This document shows, piece after piece, positions 49,602 through 63,212 of a DNA stretch of 64,000 nucleotides (position 1 is the first letter of the stretch; the number at the start of each line of letters is the position of its first letter). Below the pieces are notes generated by a model. That model was not told where the DNA came from, did no database searches, and saw nothing but the letters and a program-made list of their open reading frames with translations. This DNA is from Hydractinia symbiolongicarpus (taxonomy: Eukaryota; Cnidaria; Hydrozoa; Anthoathecata; Hydractiniidae). Both the position numbers and the translations under genes were made by a program. Location: positions 5,768,001 to 5,832,000 of the forward strand of contig NC_079877.1 in NCBI RefSeq assembly GCF_029227915.1, given 5' to 3'.

Positions 49602-52600
49602 CATAAGACTTGTAGTTTTTAAAAATGTTTTCATTTTTGATGAGACGATGAATAAAAGAAGTTTAATCGCCGGCAAACGAAAATCCGCGATTTCCCGTAA
49701 ATCCCGGACTCGGCCCGTATAGTCAAAAGTATACAAAGAAAGTACCCAGGGAGTAAACTCATTCCCCGAACGATTTTTTAAATTATTTTTTCACCACTAA
49801 AACGCATGAGACTTGTAGTTTTCAAAAATGTTTTCATTTTTGGTGAGACGCTTAATGAAAGAGGTTTAATCGCCGGCAAACGAAATCCCGCGTTTTCCCG
49901 TAAATCCGGGGCTTGGCCCGTATAGTCGAATGTATACAAAGAAAGTATCCAGGGAGTAAACTCATTTCCCGAACGATTTTTTAAATTTTTTTTTCACCAC
50001 TAAAACGCATAAGACTTGTAGTTTTTAAAAATGTTTTCATTTTTGATGAGACGCTGAATAAAAGAAGTTTAATCGCCGGCAAACGAAAATCCGCGATTTC
50101 CCGTAAATCCCGGCTTGGCCCGTATAGTCAAAAGTATACAAAGAAAGTATCCAGGCAGTAAACTCATTTCCCGAACGATTTTTTAAATTATTTTTTCACC
50201 ACTAAAACGCATGAGACTTGTAGTTTTTAAAAATGTTTTCATTTTTGATGAGACGCTGAATAAAAGAAGTTTAATCGCCGGCAAACGAAAACCTGCGATT
50301 TCCCGTAAATCCTGGACTCGGCCCGTATAGTCAAAAGTATACAAAGAAAGTACCCAGGGAGTAAACTCATTTCCCGAACGATTTTTTATATTATTTTTTT
50401 ACCACTAAAACGCATGAGACTTGTAAATTTCAAGAATGTTTTCATTTTTGATGAGACGCTGAATAAAAGCAGTTTAATCGCCGGCAAACTAAAACCCGCG
50501 ATTTCCCGTAAATCCCGGGCTTGGCACGTATAGTCGCATGTATACAAAGAAAGTACCCTGTGAGTAAACTCATTTCCAGAACGATTTTTTAAATTATTTT
50601 TTCACCACTAAAACGCATAAGACTTGTAGTTTTTAAAAATGTTTTCATTTTTGATGAGACGCTGAATAAAAGAAGTTTAATCGCCGGCAAACGAAAACCT
50701 GCGATTTCCCGTAAATCCCGGCTTGGCCCGTATAGTGAAAAGTATACAAAGAAAGTACCCAGGGAGTAAACTCATTTCCCTAAAGATTTTTTAAATTATT
50801 TTTTCACCACTAAAACGCATGAGACTTGTAGTTTTCAAAAATGTTTTCATTTTTGATGAGACGCTGAATAAAAGAAGTTTAATCGCCGGCAAACGAAAAC
50901 CTGCGATTTCCCGTAAATCCTGGCTTGGCCCGTATAGTGAAAAGTATACAAAGAAAGTACCCAGGGAGTAAACTCATTTCCCGAAAGATTTTTTAAATTA
51001 TTTTTTCACCACTAAAACGCATAAGACTTGTAGTTTTTAAAAATGTTTTCATTTTTGATGAGACGATGAATAAAAGAAGTTTAATCGCCGGCAAACGAAA
51101 ATCCGCGATTTCCCGTAAATCCCGGACTCGGCCCGTATAGTCAAAAGTATACAAAGAAAGTACCCAGGGAGTAAACTCATTCCCCGAACGATTTTTTAAA
51201 TTATTTTTTCACCACTAAAACGCATGAGACTTGTAGTTTTCAAAAATGTTTTCATTTTTGGTGAGACGCTTAATGAAAGAGGTTTAATCGCCAGCAAACG
51301 AAATCCCGCGTTTTCCCGTAAATCCGGGGCTTGGCCCGTATAGTCGAATGTATACAAAGAAAGTATCCAGGGAGTAAACTCATTTCCCGAACGATTTTTT
51401 AAATTTTTTTTTCACCACTAAAACGCATAAGACTTGTAGTTTTTAAAAATGTTTTCATTTTTGATGAGACGCTGAATAAAAGAAGTTTAATCGCCGGCAA
51501 ACGAAAATCCGCGATTTCCCGTAAATCCCGGCTTGGCCCGTATAGTCAAAAGTATACAAAGAAAGTATCCAGGCAGTAAACTCATTTCCCGAACGATTTT
51601 TTAAATTATTTTTTCACTACTAAAACGCATGAGACTTGTAGTTTTTAAAAATGTTTTCATTTTTGATGAGACGCTGAATAAAAGAAGTTTAATCGCCGGC
51701 AAACGAAAACCTGCGATTTCCCGTAAATCCTGGACTCGGCCCGTATAGTCAAAAGTATACAAAGAAAGTACCCAGGGAGTAAACTCATTTCCCGAACGAT
51801 TTTTTATATTATTTTTTTACCACTAAAACGCATGAGACTTGTAAATTTCAAGAATGTTTTCATTTTTGATGAGACGCTGAATAAAAGCAGTTTAATCGCC
51901 GGCAAACTAAAACCCGCGATTTCCCGTAAATCCCGGGCTTGGCACGTATAGTCGCATGTATACAAAGAAAGTACCCTGTGAGTAAACTCATTTCCAGAAC
52001 GATTTTTTAAATTATTTTTTCACCACTAAAACGCATAAGACTTGTAGTTTTTAAAAATGTTTTCATTTTTGATGAGACGCTGAATAAAAGAAGTTTAATC
52101 GCCGGCAAACGAAAACCTGCGATTTCCCGTAAATCCCGGCTTGGCCCGTATAGTGAAAAGTATACAAAGAAAGTACCCAGGGAGTAAACTCATTTCCCGA
52201 AAGATTTTTTAAATTATTTTTTCACCACTAAAACGCATGAGACTTGTAGTTTTCAAAAATGTTTTCATTTTTGATGAGACGCTGAATAAAAGAAGTTTAA
52301 TCGCCGGCAAACGAAAACCTGCGATTTCCCGTAAATCCCGGCTTGGCCCGTATAGTGAAAAGTATACAAAGAAAGTACCCAGGGAGTAAACTCATTTCCC
52401 GAAAGATTTTTTAAATTATTTTTTCACCACTAAAACGCATAAGACTTGTAGTTTTTAAAAATGTTTTCATTTTTGATGAGACGATGAATAAAAGAAGTTT
52501 AATCGCCGGCAAACGAAAATCCGCGATTTCCCGTAAATCCCGGACTCGGCCCGTATAGTCAAAAGTATACAAAGAAAGTACCCAGGGAGTAAACTCATTC

Positions 52601-53130
52601 CCCGAACGATTTTTTAAATTATTTTTTCACCACTAAAACGCATGAGACTTGTAGTTTTCAAAAATGTTTTCATTTTTGGTGAGACGCTTAATGAAAGAGG
52701 TTTAATCGCCGGCAAACGAAATCCTGCGTTTTCCCGTAAATCCGGGGCTTGGCCCGTATAGTCGAATGTATACAAAGAAAGTATCCAGGGAGTAAACTCA
52801 TTTCCCGAACGATTTTTTAAATTTTTTTTTCACCACTAAAACGCATAAGACTTGTAGTTTTTAAAAATGTTTTCATTTTTGATGAGACGCTGAATAAAAG
52901 AAGTTTAATCGCCGGCAAACGAAAATCCGCGATTTCCCGTAAATCCCGGCTTGGCCCGTATAGTCAAAAGTATACAAAGAAAGTATCCAGGCAGTAAACT
53001 CATTTCCCGAACGATTTTTTAAATTATTTTTTCACCACTAAAACGCATGAGACTTGTAGTTTTTAAAAATGTTTTCATTTTTAATGAGACGCTGAATAAA
53101 AGAAGTTTAATCGCCGGCAAACGCAAACCT
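49602..53130. repeat. 7-monomer duplication nested in the 38-mer (1418 bp offset)
   Basis: GACGATGAATAAAAG lies at about 49644, 51062 and 52480; GGTGAGACG of the next t2 at 49842, 51260 and 52678. This gives two full 1418 bp copies plus part of a third. Each copy runs CATAAGAC/GACGATG, t2, T9-tract unit, TCCTGGACTCGG unit, t3 with GTAAATTTCAAG, t4, t4-like. Differences: CCCTAAAG with CCTGGCTTGG in the first copy, CCCGAAAG with CCCGGCTTGG in the second. Confidence 0.75.
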
Positions 53131-53143
53131 GCGATTTCCCGTA

Positions 53144-56100
53144 AATCCTGGACTCGGCCCGTATAGTCAAAAGTATACAAAGAAAGTACCCAGGGAGTAA
53201 ACTCATTTCCCGAACGATTTTTTATATTATTTTTTTACCACTAAACGCATGAGACTTGTAGTTTTCAAAAATATTTTCATATTTGATGGGACGCTGAATA
53301 AAAGAGGTTTAATCGCCGGCAAACGAAAATCCGCGATTTCCCGTAAATCCCGGACTCGGCCCGTATAGTCAAAAGTATACAAAGAAAGTACCCAGGGAGT
53401 AAACTCATTTCCCGAACGATTTTTTATATTATTTTTTTACCACTAAACGCATGAGACTTGCAGTTTTCAAAAATATTTTCATATTTGATGGGACGCTGAA
53501 TAAAAGAAGTTTAATCGCCGGCAAACGAAAATCCGCGATTTCCCGTAAATCCCGGACTCGGCCCGTATAGTCAAAAGTATATAAAGAAAGTACCCTGGGA
53601 GGAAACTCATTTCCCGAACGATTTTTTAAATTATTTTTTCACCACTAAAACGCATGAGACTTGTAGTTTTCAAGAATGTTTTCATTTTTGATGAGACGCT
53701 GAATAAAAGCAGTTTAATCGCCGGCAAACTAAAACCTGCGATTTCCCGTAAATCCCGGGCTTGGCACGTATAGTCGCATGTATACAAAGAAAGTACCCTG
53801 TGAGTAAACTCATTTCCAGAACGATTTTTTAAATTATTTTTTCACCACTAAAACGCATAAGACTTGTAGTTTTTAAAAATGTTTTCATTTTTGATGAGAC
53901 GCTGAATAAAAGAAGTTTAATCGCCGGCAAACGAAAACCTGCGATTTCCCGTAAATCCCGGCTTGGCCCGTATAGTGAAAAGTATACAAAGAAAGTACCC
54001 AGGGAGTAAACTCATTTCCCGAAAGATTTTTTAAATTATTTTTTCACCACTAAAACGCATGAGACTTGTAGTTTTCAAAAATGTTTTCATTTTTGATGAG
54101 ACGCTGAATAGAAGCAGTTTAATCGCCGGCAAACGAAAACCTGCGATTTCCCTAAATCCCGGACTCGGCCCGTATAGTCAAAAGTATACAAAGAAAGTAC
54201 CCAGGGAGTAAACTCATTTCCAGAACGATTTTTTAAATTATTTTTTCACCACTAAAACGCATGAGACTTGTAGTTTTCAAAAATGTTTTCATTTTTGGTG
54301 AGACGCTTAATGAAAGAGGTTTAATCGCCGGCAAACGAAATCCCGCGTTTTCCCGTAAATCCGGGGCTTGGCCCGTATAGTCGAATGTATACAAAGAAAG
54401 TATCCAGGGAGTAAACTCATTTCCCGAACGATTTTTTAAATTTTTTTTTCACCACTAAAACGCATAAGACTTGTAGTTTTTAAAAATGTTTTCATTTTTG
54501 ATGAGACGCTGAATAAAAGAAGTTTAATCGCCGGCAAACGAAAATCCGCGATTTCCCGTAAATCCCGGCTTGGCCCGTATAGTCAAAAGTATAAAAAGAA
54601 AGTATCCAGGCAGTAAACTCATTTCCCGAACGATTTTTTAAATTATTTTTTCACCACTAAAACGCATGAGACTTGTAGTTTTTAAAAATGTTTTCATTTT
54701 TGATGAGACGCTGAATAAAAGAAGTTTAATCGCCGGCAAACGAAAACCTGCGATTTCCCGTAAATCCTGGACTCGGCCCGTATAGTCAAAAGTATACAAA
54801 GAAAGTACCCAGGGAGTAAACTCATTTCCCGAACGATTTTTTATATTATTTTTTTACCACTAAAACTCATGAGACTTGTAAATTTCAAGAATGTTTTCAT
54901 TTTTGATGAGACGCTGAATAAAAGCAGTTTAATCGCCGGCAAACTAAAACCCGCGATTTCCCGTAAATCCCGGGCTTGGCACGTATAGTCGCATGTATAC
55001 AAAGAAAGTACCCTGTGAGTAAACTCATTTCCAGAACGATTTTTTAAATTATTTTTTCACCACTAAAACGCATAAGACTTGTAGTTTTTAAAAATGTTTT
55101 CATTTTTGATGAGACGCTGAATAAAAGAAGTTTAATCGCCGGCAAACGAAAACCTGCGATTTCCCGTAAATCCCGGCTTGGCCCGTATAGTGAAAAGTAT
55201 ACAAAGAAAGTACCCAGGGAGTAAACTCAATTCCCGAAAGATTTTTTAAATTATTTTTTCACCACTAAAACGCATGAGACTTGTAGTTTTCAAAAATGTT
55301 TTCATTTTTGATGAGACGCTGAATAAAAGCAGTTTAATCGCCAGCAAACGAAAACCTGCGACTTCCCTAAATCCCGGACGCGGCCGTATAGTCAAAAGTA
55401 TACAAAGAAAGTACCCAGGGAGTAAACTCACAGAACGATTTTTTAAATTACTTTTTCACCACTAAAACGCATAAGACTTGTAGTTTTTAAAAATGTTTTC
55501 ATTTTTGATGAGACGCTGAATAAAAGAAGTTTAATCGCCGGCAAACGAAAACCCGCGATTTCCCGTAAATCCCGGGCTTGGCCCGTATAGTCAAAAGTTT
55601 ACAAAGGAAGTACCCAGGGAGTAAACTCATTTCCCGAACGATTTTTTATATTATTTTTTTACCACTAAACGCATGAGACTTGTAGTTTTTTAAAATGTTT
55701 TCATTTTTGATGAGACGCTGAATAAAAGAAGTTTAATAGCCGGCAAACGAAAATCCGCGATTTCCCGTAAATCCCGGGCTTGGCCCGTATAGTCAAAAGT
55801 ATACAAAGGAAGTACCCAGGGAGTAAACTCATTTCCCGAACGATTTTTTATATTATTTTTTTACCACTAAACGCATGAGACTTGTAGTTTTTAAAAATGT
55901 TTTCATTTTTGATGAGACGCTGAATAAAAGAAGTTTAATCGCCGGCAAACGAAAACCCGCGATTTCCCGTAAATCCCGGGCTTGGCCCGTATAGTCAAAA
56001 GTATACAAAGAAAGTACCCAGGGAGTAAACTCATTTCCCGAACGATTTTTTAAATTACTTTTTCACCACTAAAACGCATGAGACTTGTAGTTTTCAAAAA

Positions 56101-59100
56101 TGTTTTCATTTTTGATGAGACGCTGAATAAAAGAAGTTTAATCGCCGGCAAACGAAAACCTGCGATTTTCCGTAAATCCTGGACTCGGCCCGTATAGTCA
56201 AAAGTATACAAAGAAAGTACCCAGGGAGTAAACTCATTTCCCGAACGATTTTTTATATTATTTTTTTACCACTAAACGCATGAGACTTGTAGTTTTCAAA
56301 AATATTTTCATATTTGATGGGACGCTGAATAAAAGAGGTTTAATCGCCGGCAAACGAAAATCCGCGATTTCCCGTAAATCCCGGACTCGGCCCGTATAGT
56401 CAAAAGTATACAAAGAAAGTACCCAGGGAGTAAACTCATTTCCCGAACGATTTTTTATATTATTTTTTTACCACTAAACGCATGAGACTTGCAGTTTTCA
56501 AAAATATTTTCATATTTGATGGGACGCTGAATAAAAGAAGTTTAATCGCCGGCAAACGAAAATCCGCGATTTCCCGTAAATCCCGGACTCGGCCCGTATA
56601 GTCAAAAGTATATAAAGAAAGTACCCTGGGAGGAAACTCATTTCCCGAACGATTTTTTAAATTATTTTTTCACCACTAAAACGCATGAGACTTGTAGTTT
56701 TCAAGAATGTTTTCATTTTTGATGAGACGCTGAATAAAAGCAGTTTAATCGCCGGCAAACTAAAACCTGCGATTTCCCGTAAATCCCGGGCTTGGCACGT
56801 ATAGTCGCATGTATACAAAGAAAGTCCCCTGTGAGTAAACTCATTTCCAGAACGATTTTTTAAATTATTTTTTCACCACTAAAACGCATAAGACTTGTAG
56901 TTTTTAAAAATGTTTTCATTTTTGATGAGACGCTGAATAAAAGAAGTTTAATCGCCGGCAAACGAAAACCTGCGATTTCCCGTAAATCCCGGCTTGGCCC
57001 GTATAGTGAAAAGTATACAAAGAAAGTACCCAGGGAGTAAACTCATTTCCCGAAAGATTTTTTAAATTATTTTTTCACCACTAAAACGCATGAGACTTGT
57101 AGTTTTCAAAAATGTTTTCATTTTTGATGAGACGCTGAATAGAAGCAGTTTAATCGCCGGCAAACGAAAACCTGCGATTTCCCTAAATCCCGGACTCGGC
57201 CCGTATAGTCAAAAGTATACAAAGAAAGTACCCAGGGAGTAAACTCATTTCCAGAACGATTTTTTAAATTATTTTTTCACCACTAAAACGCATAAGACTT
57301 GTAGTTTTTAAAAATGTTTTCATTTTTGATGAGACGATGAATAAAAGAAGTTTAATCGCCGGCAAACGAAAATCCGCGATTTCCCGTAAATCCCGGACTC
57401 GGCCCGTATAGTCAAAAGTATACAAAGAAAGTACCCAGGGAGTAAACTCATTCCCCGAACGATTTTTTAAATTATTTTTTCACCACTAAAACGCATGAGA
57501 CTTGTAGTTTTCAAAAATGTTTTCATTTTTGGTGAGACGCTTAATGAAAGAGGTTTAATCGCCGGCAAACGAAATCCCGCGTTTTCCCGTAAATCCGGGG
57601 CTTGGCCCGTATAGTCGAATGTATACAAAGAAAGTATCCAGGGAGTAAACTCATTTCCCGAACGATTTTTTAAATTTTTTTTTCACCACTAAAACGCATA
57701 AGACTTGTAGTTTTTAAAAATGTTTTCATTTTTGATGAGACGCTGAATAAAAGAAGTTTAATCGCCGGCAAACGAAAATCCGCGATTTCCCGTAAATCCC
57801 GGCTTGGCCCGTATAGTCAAAAGTATACAAAGAAAGTATCCAGGCAGTAAACTCATTTCCCGAACGATTTTTTAAATTATTTTTTCACCACTAAAACGCA
57901 TGAGACTTGTAGTTTTTAAAAATGTTTTCATTTTTGATGAGACGCTGAATAAAAGAAGTTTAATCGCCGGCAAACGAAAACCTGCGATTTCCCGTAAATC
58001 CTGGACTCGGCCCGTATAGTCAAAAGTATACAAAGAAAGTACCCAGGGAGTAAACTCATTTCCCGAACGATTTTTTATATTATTTTTTTACCACTAAAAC
58101 GCATGAGACTTGTAAATTTCAAGAATGTTTTCATTTTTGATGAGACGCTGAATAAAAGCAGTTTAATCGCCGGCAAACTAAAACCCGCGATTTCCCGTAA
58201 ATCCCGGGCTTGGCACGTATAGTCGCATGTATACAAAGAAAGTACCCTGTGAGTAAACTCATTTCCAGAACGATTTTTTAAATTATTTTTTCACCACTAA
58301 AACGCATAAGACTTGTAGTTTTTAAAAATGTTTTCATTTTTGATGAGACGCTGAATAAAAGAAGTTTAATCGCCGGCAAACGAAAACCTGCGATTTCCCG
58401 TAAATCCCGGCTTGGCCCGTATAGTGAAAAGTATACAAAGAAAGTACCCAGGGAGTAAACTCATTTCCCTAAAGATTTTTTAAATTATTTTTTCACCACT
58501 AAAACGCATGAGACTTGTAGTTTTCAAAAATGTTTTCATTTTTGATGAGACGCTGAATAAAAGAAGTTTAATCGCCGGCAAACGAAAACCTGCGATTTCC
58601 CGTAAATCCTGGCTTGGCCCGTATAGTGAAAAGTATACAAAGAAAGTACCCAGGGAGTAAACTCATTTCCCGAAAGATTTTTTAAATTATTTTTTCACCA
58701 CTAAAACGCATAAGACTTGTAGTTTTTAAAAATGTTTTCATTTTTGATGAGACGATGAATAAAAGAAGTTTAATCGCCGGCAAACGAAAATCCGCGATTT
58801 CCCGTAAATCCCGGACTCGGCCCGTATAGTCAAAAGTATACAAAGAAAGTACCCAGGGAGTAAACTCATTCCCCGAACGATTTTTTAAATTATTTTTTCA
58901 CCACTAAAACGCATGAGACTTGTAGTTTTCAAAAATGTTTTCATTTTTGGTGAGACGCTTAATGAAAGAGGTTTAATCGCCAGCAAACGAAATCCCGCGT
59001 TTTCCCGTAAATCCGGGGCTTGGCCCGTATAGTCGAATGTATACAAAGAAAGTATCCAGGGAGTAAACTCATTTCCCGAACGATTTTTTAAATTTTTTTT

Positions 59101-60832
59101 TCACCACTAAAACGCATAAGACTTGTAGTTTTTAAAAATGTTTTCATTTTTGATGAGACGCTGAATAAAAGAAGTTTAATCGCCGGCAAACGAAAATCCG
59201 CGATTTCCCGTAAATCCCGGCTTGGCCCGTATAGTCAAAAGTATACAAAGAAAGTATCCAGGCAGTAAACTCATTTCCCGAACGATTTTTTAAATTATTT
59301 TTTCACTACTAAAACGCATGAGACTTGTAGTTTTTAAAAATGTTTTCATTTTTGATGAGACGCTGAATAAAAGAAGTTTAATCGCCGGCAAACGAAAACC
59401 TGCGATTTCCCGTAAATCCTGGACTCGGCCCGTATAGTCAAAAGTATACAAAGAAAGTACCCAGGGAGTAAACTCATTTCCCGAACGATTTTTTATATTA
59501 TTTTTTTACCACTAAAACGCATGAGACTTGTAAATTTCAAGAATGTTTTCATTTTTGATGAGACGCTGAATAAAAGCAGTTTAATCGCCGGCAAACTAAA
59601 ACCCGCGATTTCCCGTAAATCCCGGGCTTGGCACGTATAGTCGCATGTATACAAAGAAAGTACCCTGTGAGTAAACTCATTTCCAGAACGATTTTTTAAA
59701 TTATTTTTTCACCACTAAAACGCATAAGACTTGTAGTTTTTAAAAATGTTTTCATTTTTGATGAGACGCTGAATAAAAGAAGTTTAATCGCCGGCAAACG
59801 AAAACCTGCGATTTCCCGTAAATCCCGGCTTGGCCCGTATAGTGAAAAGTATACAAAGAAAGTACCCAGGGAGTAAACTCATTTCCCGAAAGATTTTTTA
59901 AATTATTTTTTCACCACTAAAACGCATGAGACTTGTAGTTTTCAAAAATGTTTTCATTTTTGATGAGACGCTGAATAAAAGAAGTTTAATCGCCGGCAAA
60001 CGAAAACCTGCGATTTCCCGTAAATCCCGGCTTGGCCCGTATAGTGAAAAGTATACAAAGAAAGTACCCAGGGAGTAAACTCATTTCCCGAAAGATTTTT
60101 TAAATTATTTTTTCACCACTAAAACGCATAAGACTTGTAGTTTTTAAAAATGTTTTCATTTTTGATGAGACGATGAATAAAAGAAGTTTAATCGCCGGCA
60201 AACGAAAATCCGCGATTTCCCGTAAATCCCGGACTCGGCCCGTATAGTCAAAAGTATACAAAGAAAGTACCCAGGGAGTAAACTCATTCCCCGAACGATT
60301 TTTTAAATTATTTTTTCACCACTAAAACGCATGAGACTTGTAGTTTTCAAAAATGTTTTCATTTTTGGTGAGACGCTTAATGAAAGAGGTTTAATCGCCG
60401 GCAAACGAAATCCTGCGTTTTCCCGTAAATCCGGGGCTTGGCCCGTATAGTCGAATGTATACAAAGAAAGTATCCAGGGAGTAAACTCATTTCCCGAACG
60501 ATTTTTTAAATTTTTTTTTCACCACTAAAACGCATAAGACTTGTAGTTTTTAAAAATGTTTTCATTTTTGATGAGACGCTGAATAAAAGAAGTTTAATCG
60601 CCGGCAAACGAAAATCCGCGATTTCCCGTAAATCCCGGCTTGGCCCGTATAGTCAAAAGTATACAAAGAAAGTATCCAGGCAGTAAACTCATTTCCCGAA
60701 CGATTTTTTAAATTATTTTTTCACCACTAAAACGCATGAGACTTGTAGTTTTTAAAAATGTTTTCATTTTTAATGAGACGCTGAATAAAAGAAGTTTAAT
60801 CGCCGGCAAACGAAAACCTGCGATTTCCCGTA
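53144..60832. repeat. 38-monomer higher-order unit, copy 2 (7689 bp)
   Basis: Follows copy 1 directly. Differences noticed by eye are few: GGCATGG (46273) against GGCTTGG (53962), GTATACAAAG (about 46901) against GTATAAAAAG (54590), AAAATGCATAAG (47776) against AAAACGCATAAG (55465), and CAAACGAAAACC near 45436 or 60808 against CAAACGCAAACC near 53119. Few differences over 7.7 kb argue for a very recent event. About 150 bp of a third start (60833-60984) precede a jump to another phase. Confidence 0.85.
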
Positions 60833-60984
60833 AATCCTGGACTCGGCCCGTATAGTCAAAAGTATACAAAGAAAGTACCCAGGGAGTAAACTCATTTCCC
60901 GAACGATTTTTTATATTATTTTTTTACCACTAAACGCATGAGACTTGTAGTTTTCAAAAATATTTTCATATTTGATGGGACGCT
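58757..60984. repeat. 11-monomer unit (2228 bp), copy 1
   Basis: Part of the second 38-mer that is itself repeated directly downstream. Marks are CGCCAGCAAACGAAATCCCG (58979), CTACTAAAACGC (about 59306), GTAAATTTCAAG (about 59529) and TTTTTAATGAGACG (60767). Its last monomer is a t1. Confidence 0.75.
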
Positions 60985-63212
60985 GAATAAAAGAAGTTTA
61001 ATCGCCGGCAAACGAAAATCCGCGATTTCCCGTAAATCCCGGACTCGGCCCGTATAGTCAAAAGTATACAAAGAAAGTACCCAGGGAGTAAACTCATTCC
61101 CCGAACGATTTTTTAAATTATTTTTTCACCACTAAAACGCATGAGACTTGTAGTTTTCAAAAATGTTTTCATTTTTGGTGAGACGCTTAATGAAAGAGGT
61201 TTAATCGCCAGCAAACGAAATCCCGCGTTTTCCCGTAAATCCGGGGCTTGGCCCGTATAGTCGAATGTATACAAAGAAAGTATCCAGGGAGTAAACTCAT
61301 TTCCCGAACGATTTTTTAAATTTTTTTTTCACCACTAAAACGCATAAGACTTGTAGTTTTTAAAAATGTTTTCATTTTTGATGAGACGCTGAATAAAAGA
61401 AGTTTAATCGCCGGCAAACGAAAATCCGCGATTTCCCGTAAATCCCGGCTTGGCCCGTATAGTCAAAAGTATACAAAGAAAGTATCCAGGCAGTAAACTC
61501 ATTTCCCGAACGATTTTTTAAATTATTTTTTCACTACTAAAACGCATGAGACTTGTAGTTTTTAAAAATGTTTTCATTTTTGATGAGACGCTGAATAAAA
61601 GAAGTTTAATCGCCGGCAAACGAAAACCTGCGATTTCCCGTAAATCCTGGACTCGGCCCGTATAGTCAAAAGTATACAAAGAAAGTACCCAGGGAGTAAA
61701 CTCATTTCCCGAACGATTTTTTATATTATTTTTTTACCACTAAAACGCATGAGACTTGTAAATTTCAAGAATGTTTTCATTTTTGATGAGACGCTGAATA
61801 AAAGCAGTTTAATCGCCGGCAAACTAAAACCCGCGATTTCCCGTAAATCCCGGGCTTGGCACGTATAGTCGCATGTATACAAAGAAAGTACCCTGTGAGT
61901 AAACTCATTTCCAGAACGATTTTTTAAATTATTTTTTCACCACTAAAACGCATAAGACTTGTAGTTTTTAAAAATGTTTTCATTTTTGATGAGACGCTGA
62001 ATAAAAGAAGTTTAATCGCCGGCAAACGAAAACCTGCGATTTCCCGTAAATCCCGGCTTGGCCCGTATAGTGAAAAGTATACAAAGAAAGTACCCAGGGA
62101 GTAAACTCATTTCCCGAAAGATTTTTTAAATTATTTTTTCACCACTTAAACGCATGAGACTTGTAGTTTTCAAAAATGTTTTCATTTTTGATGAGACGCT
62201 GAATAAAAGAAGTTTAATCGCCGGCAAACGAAAACCTGCGATTTCCCGTAAATCCCGGCTTGGCCCGTATAGTGAAAAGTATACAAAGAAAGTACCCAGG
62301 GAGTAAACTCATTTCCCGAAAGATTTTTTAAATTATTTTTTCACCACTAAAACGCATAAGACTTGTAGTTTTTAAAAATGTTTTCATTTTTGATGAGACG
62401 ATGAATAAAAGAAGTTTAATCGCCGGCAAACGAAAATCCGCGATTTCCCGTAAATCCCGGACTCGGCCCGTATAGTCAAAAGTATACAAAGAAAGTACCC
62501 AGGGAGTAAACTCATTCCCCGAACGATTTTTTAAATTATTTTTTCACCACTAAAACGCATGAGACTTGTAGTTTTCAAAAATGTTTTCATTTTTGGTGAG
62601 ACGCTTAATGAAAGAGGTTTAATCGCCGGCAAACGAAATCCTGCGTTTTCCCGTAAATCCGGGGCTTGGCCCGTATAGTCGAATGTATACAAAGAAAGTA
62701 TCCAGGGAGTAAACTCATTTCCCGAACGATTTTTTAAATTTTTTTTTCACCACTAAAACGCATAAGACTTGTAGTTTTTAAAAATGTTTTCATTTTTGAT
62801 GAGACGCTGAATAAAAGAAGTTTAATCGCCGGCAAACGAAAATCCGCGATTTCCCGTAAATCCCGGCTTGGCCCGTATAGTCAAAAGTATACAAAGAAAG
62901 TATCCAGGCAGTAAACTCATTTCCCGAACGATTTTTTAAATTATTTTTTCACCACTAAAACGCATGAGACTTGTAGTTTTTAAAAATGTTTTCATTTTTA
63001 ATGAGACGCTGAATAAAAGAAGTTTAATCGCCGGCAAACGAAAACCTGCGATTTCCCGTAAATCCTGGACTCGGCCCGTATAGTCAAAAGTATACAAAGA
63101 AAGTACCCAGGGAGTAAACTCATTTCCCGAACGATTTTTTATATTATTTTTTTACCACTAAACGCATGAGACTTGTAGTTTTTAAAAATATTTTCATATT
63201 TGATGGGACGCT
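60985..63212. repeat. 11-monomer unit (2228 bp), copy 2
   Basis: CGCCAGCAAACG recurs at 61207, CTACTAAAACGC near 61534, GTAAATTTCAAG near 61757, CGAAATCCTGCG at 62634 and TTTTTAATGAGACG at 62995, each 2228 bp after copy 1. A private change is CACCACTTAAACG (62144). The final t1 reads GTAGTTTTTAAAAATATT where copy 1 has GTAGTTTTCAAAAATATT, which looks like an exchange joint inside a monomer. Confidence 0.75.

Larger units (their letters stand above)
45455..53143. repeat. 38-monomer higher-order unit, copy 1 (7689 bp)
   Basis: Copy 1 of the longest duplication in the window. It overlaps the 15-mer series, so a 15-mer offset and a 7-mer offset (49602-53130) are nested in it. Marks repeated 7689 bp later include AAAAGAGGTTT (45611/53300), GTATATAAAG with CCTGGGAGGAAAC (about 45888/53577), CACAGAACG (47741/55430), GTCCCCTGTG (49136/56825), CATTTCCCTAAAG (50774/58463) and TTTTTAATGAGACG (53078/60767). 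Confidence 0.85.

Noticed and set aside
2892-55465. Open frames of 61-120 codons on both strands as possible genes
   Set aside because: Every one is satellite sequence read in one frame, recurs with the repeat, crosses monomer joints and overlaps its own opposite-strand frame. No domain, signal peptide, ribosome site or codon-use signal is seen.
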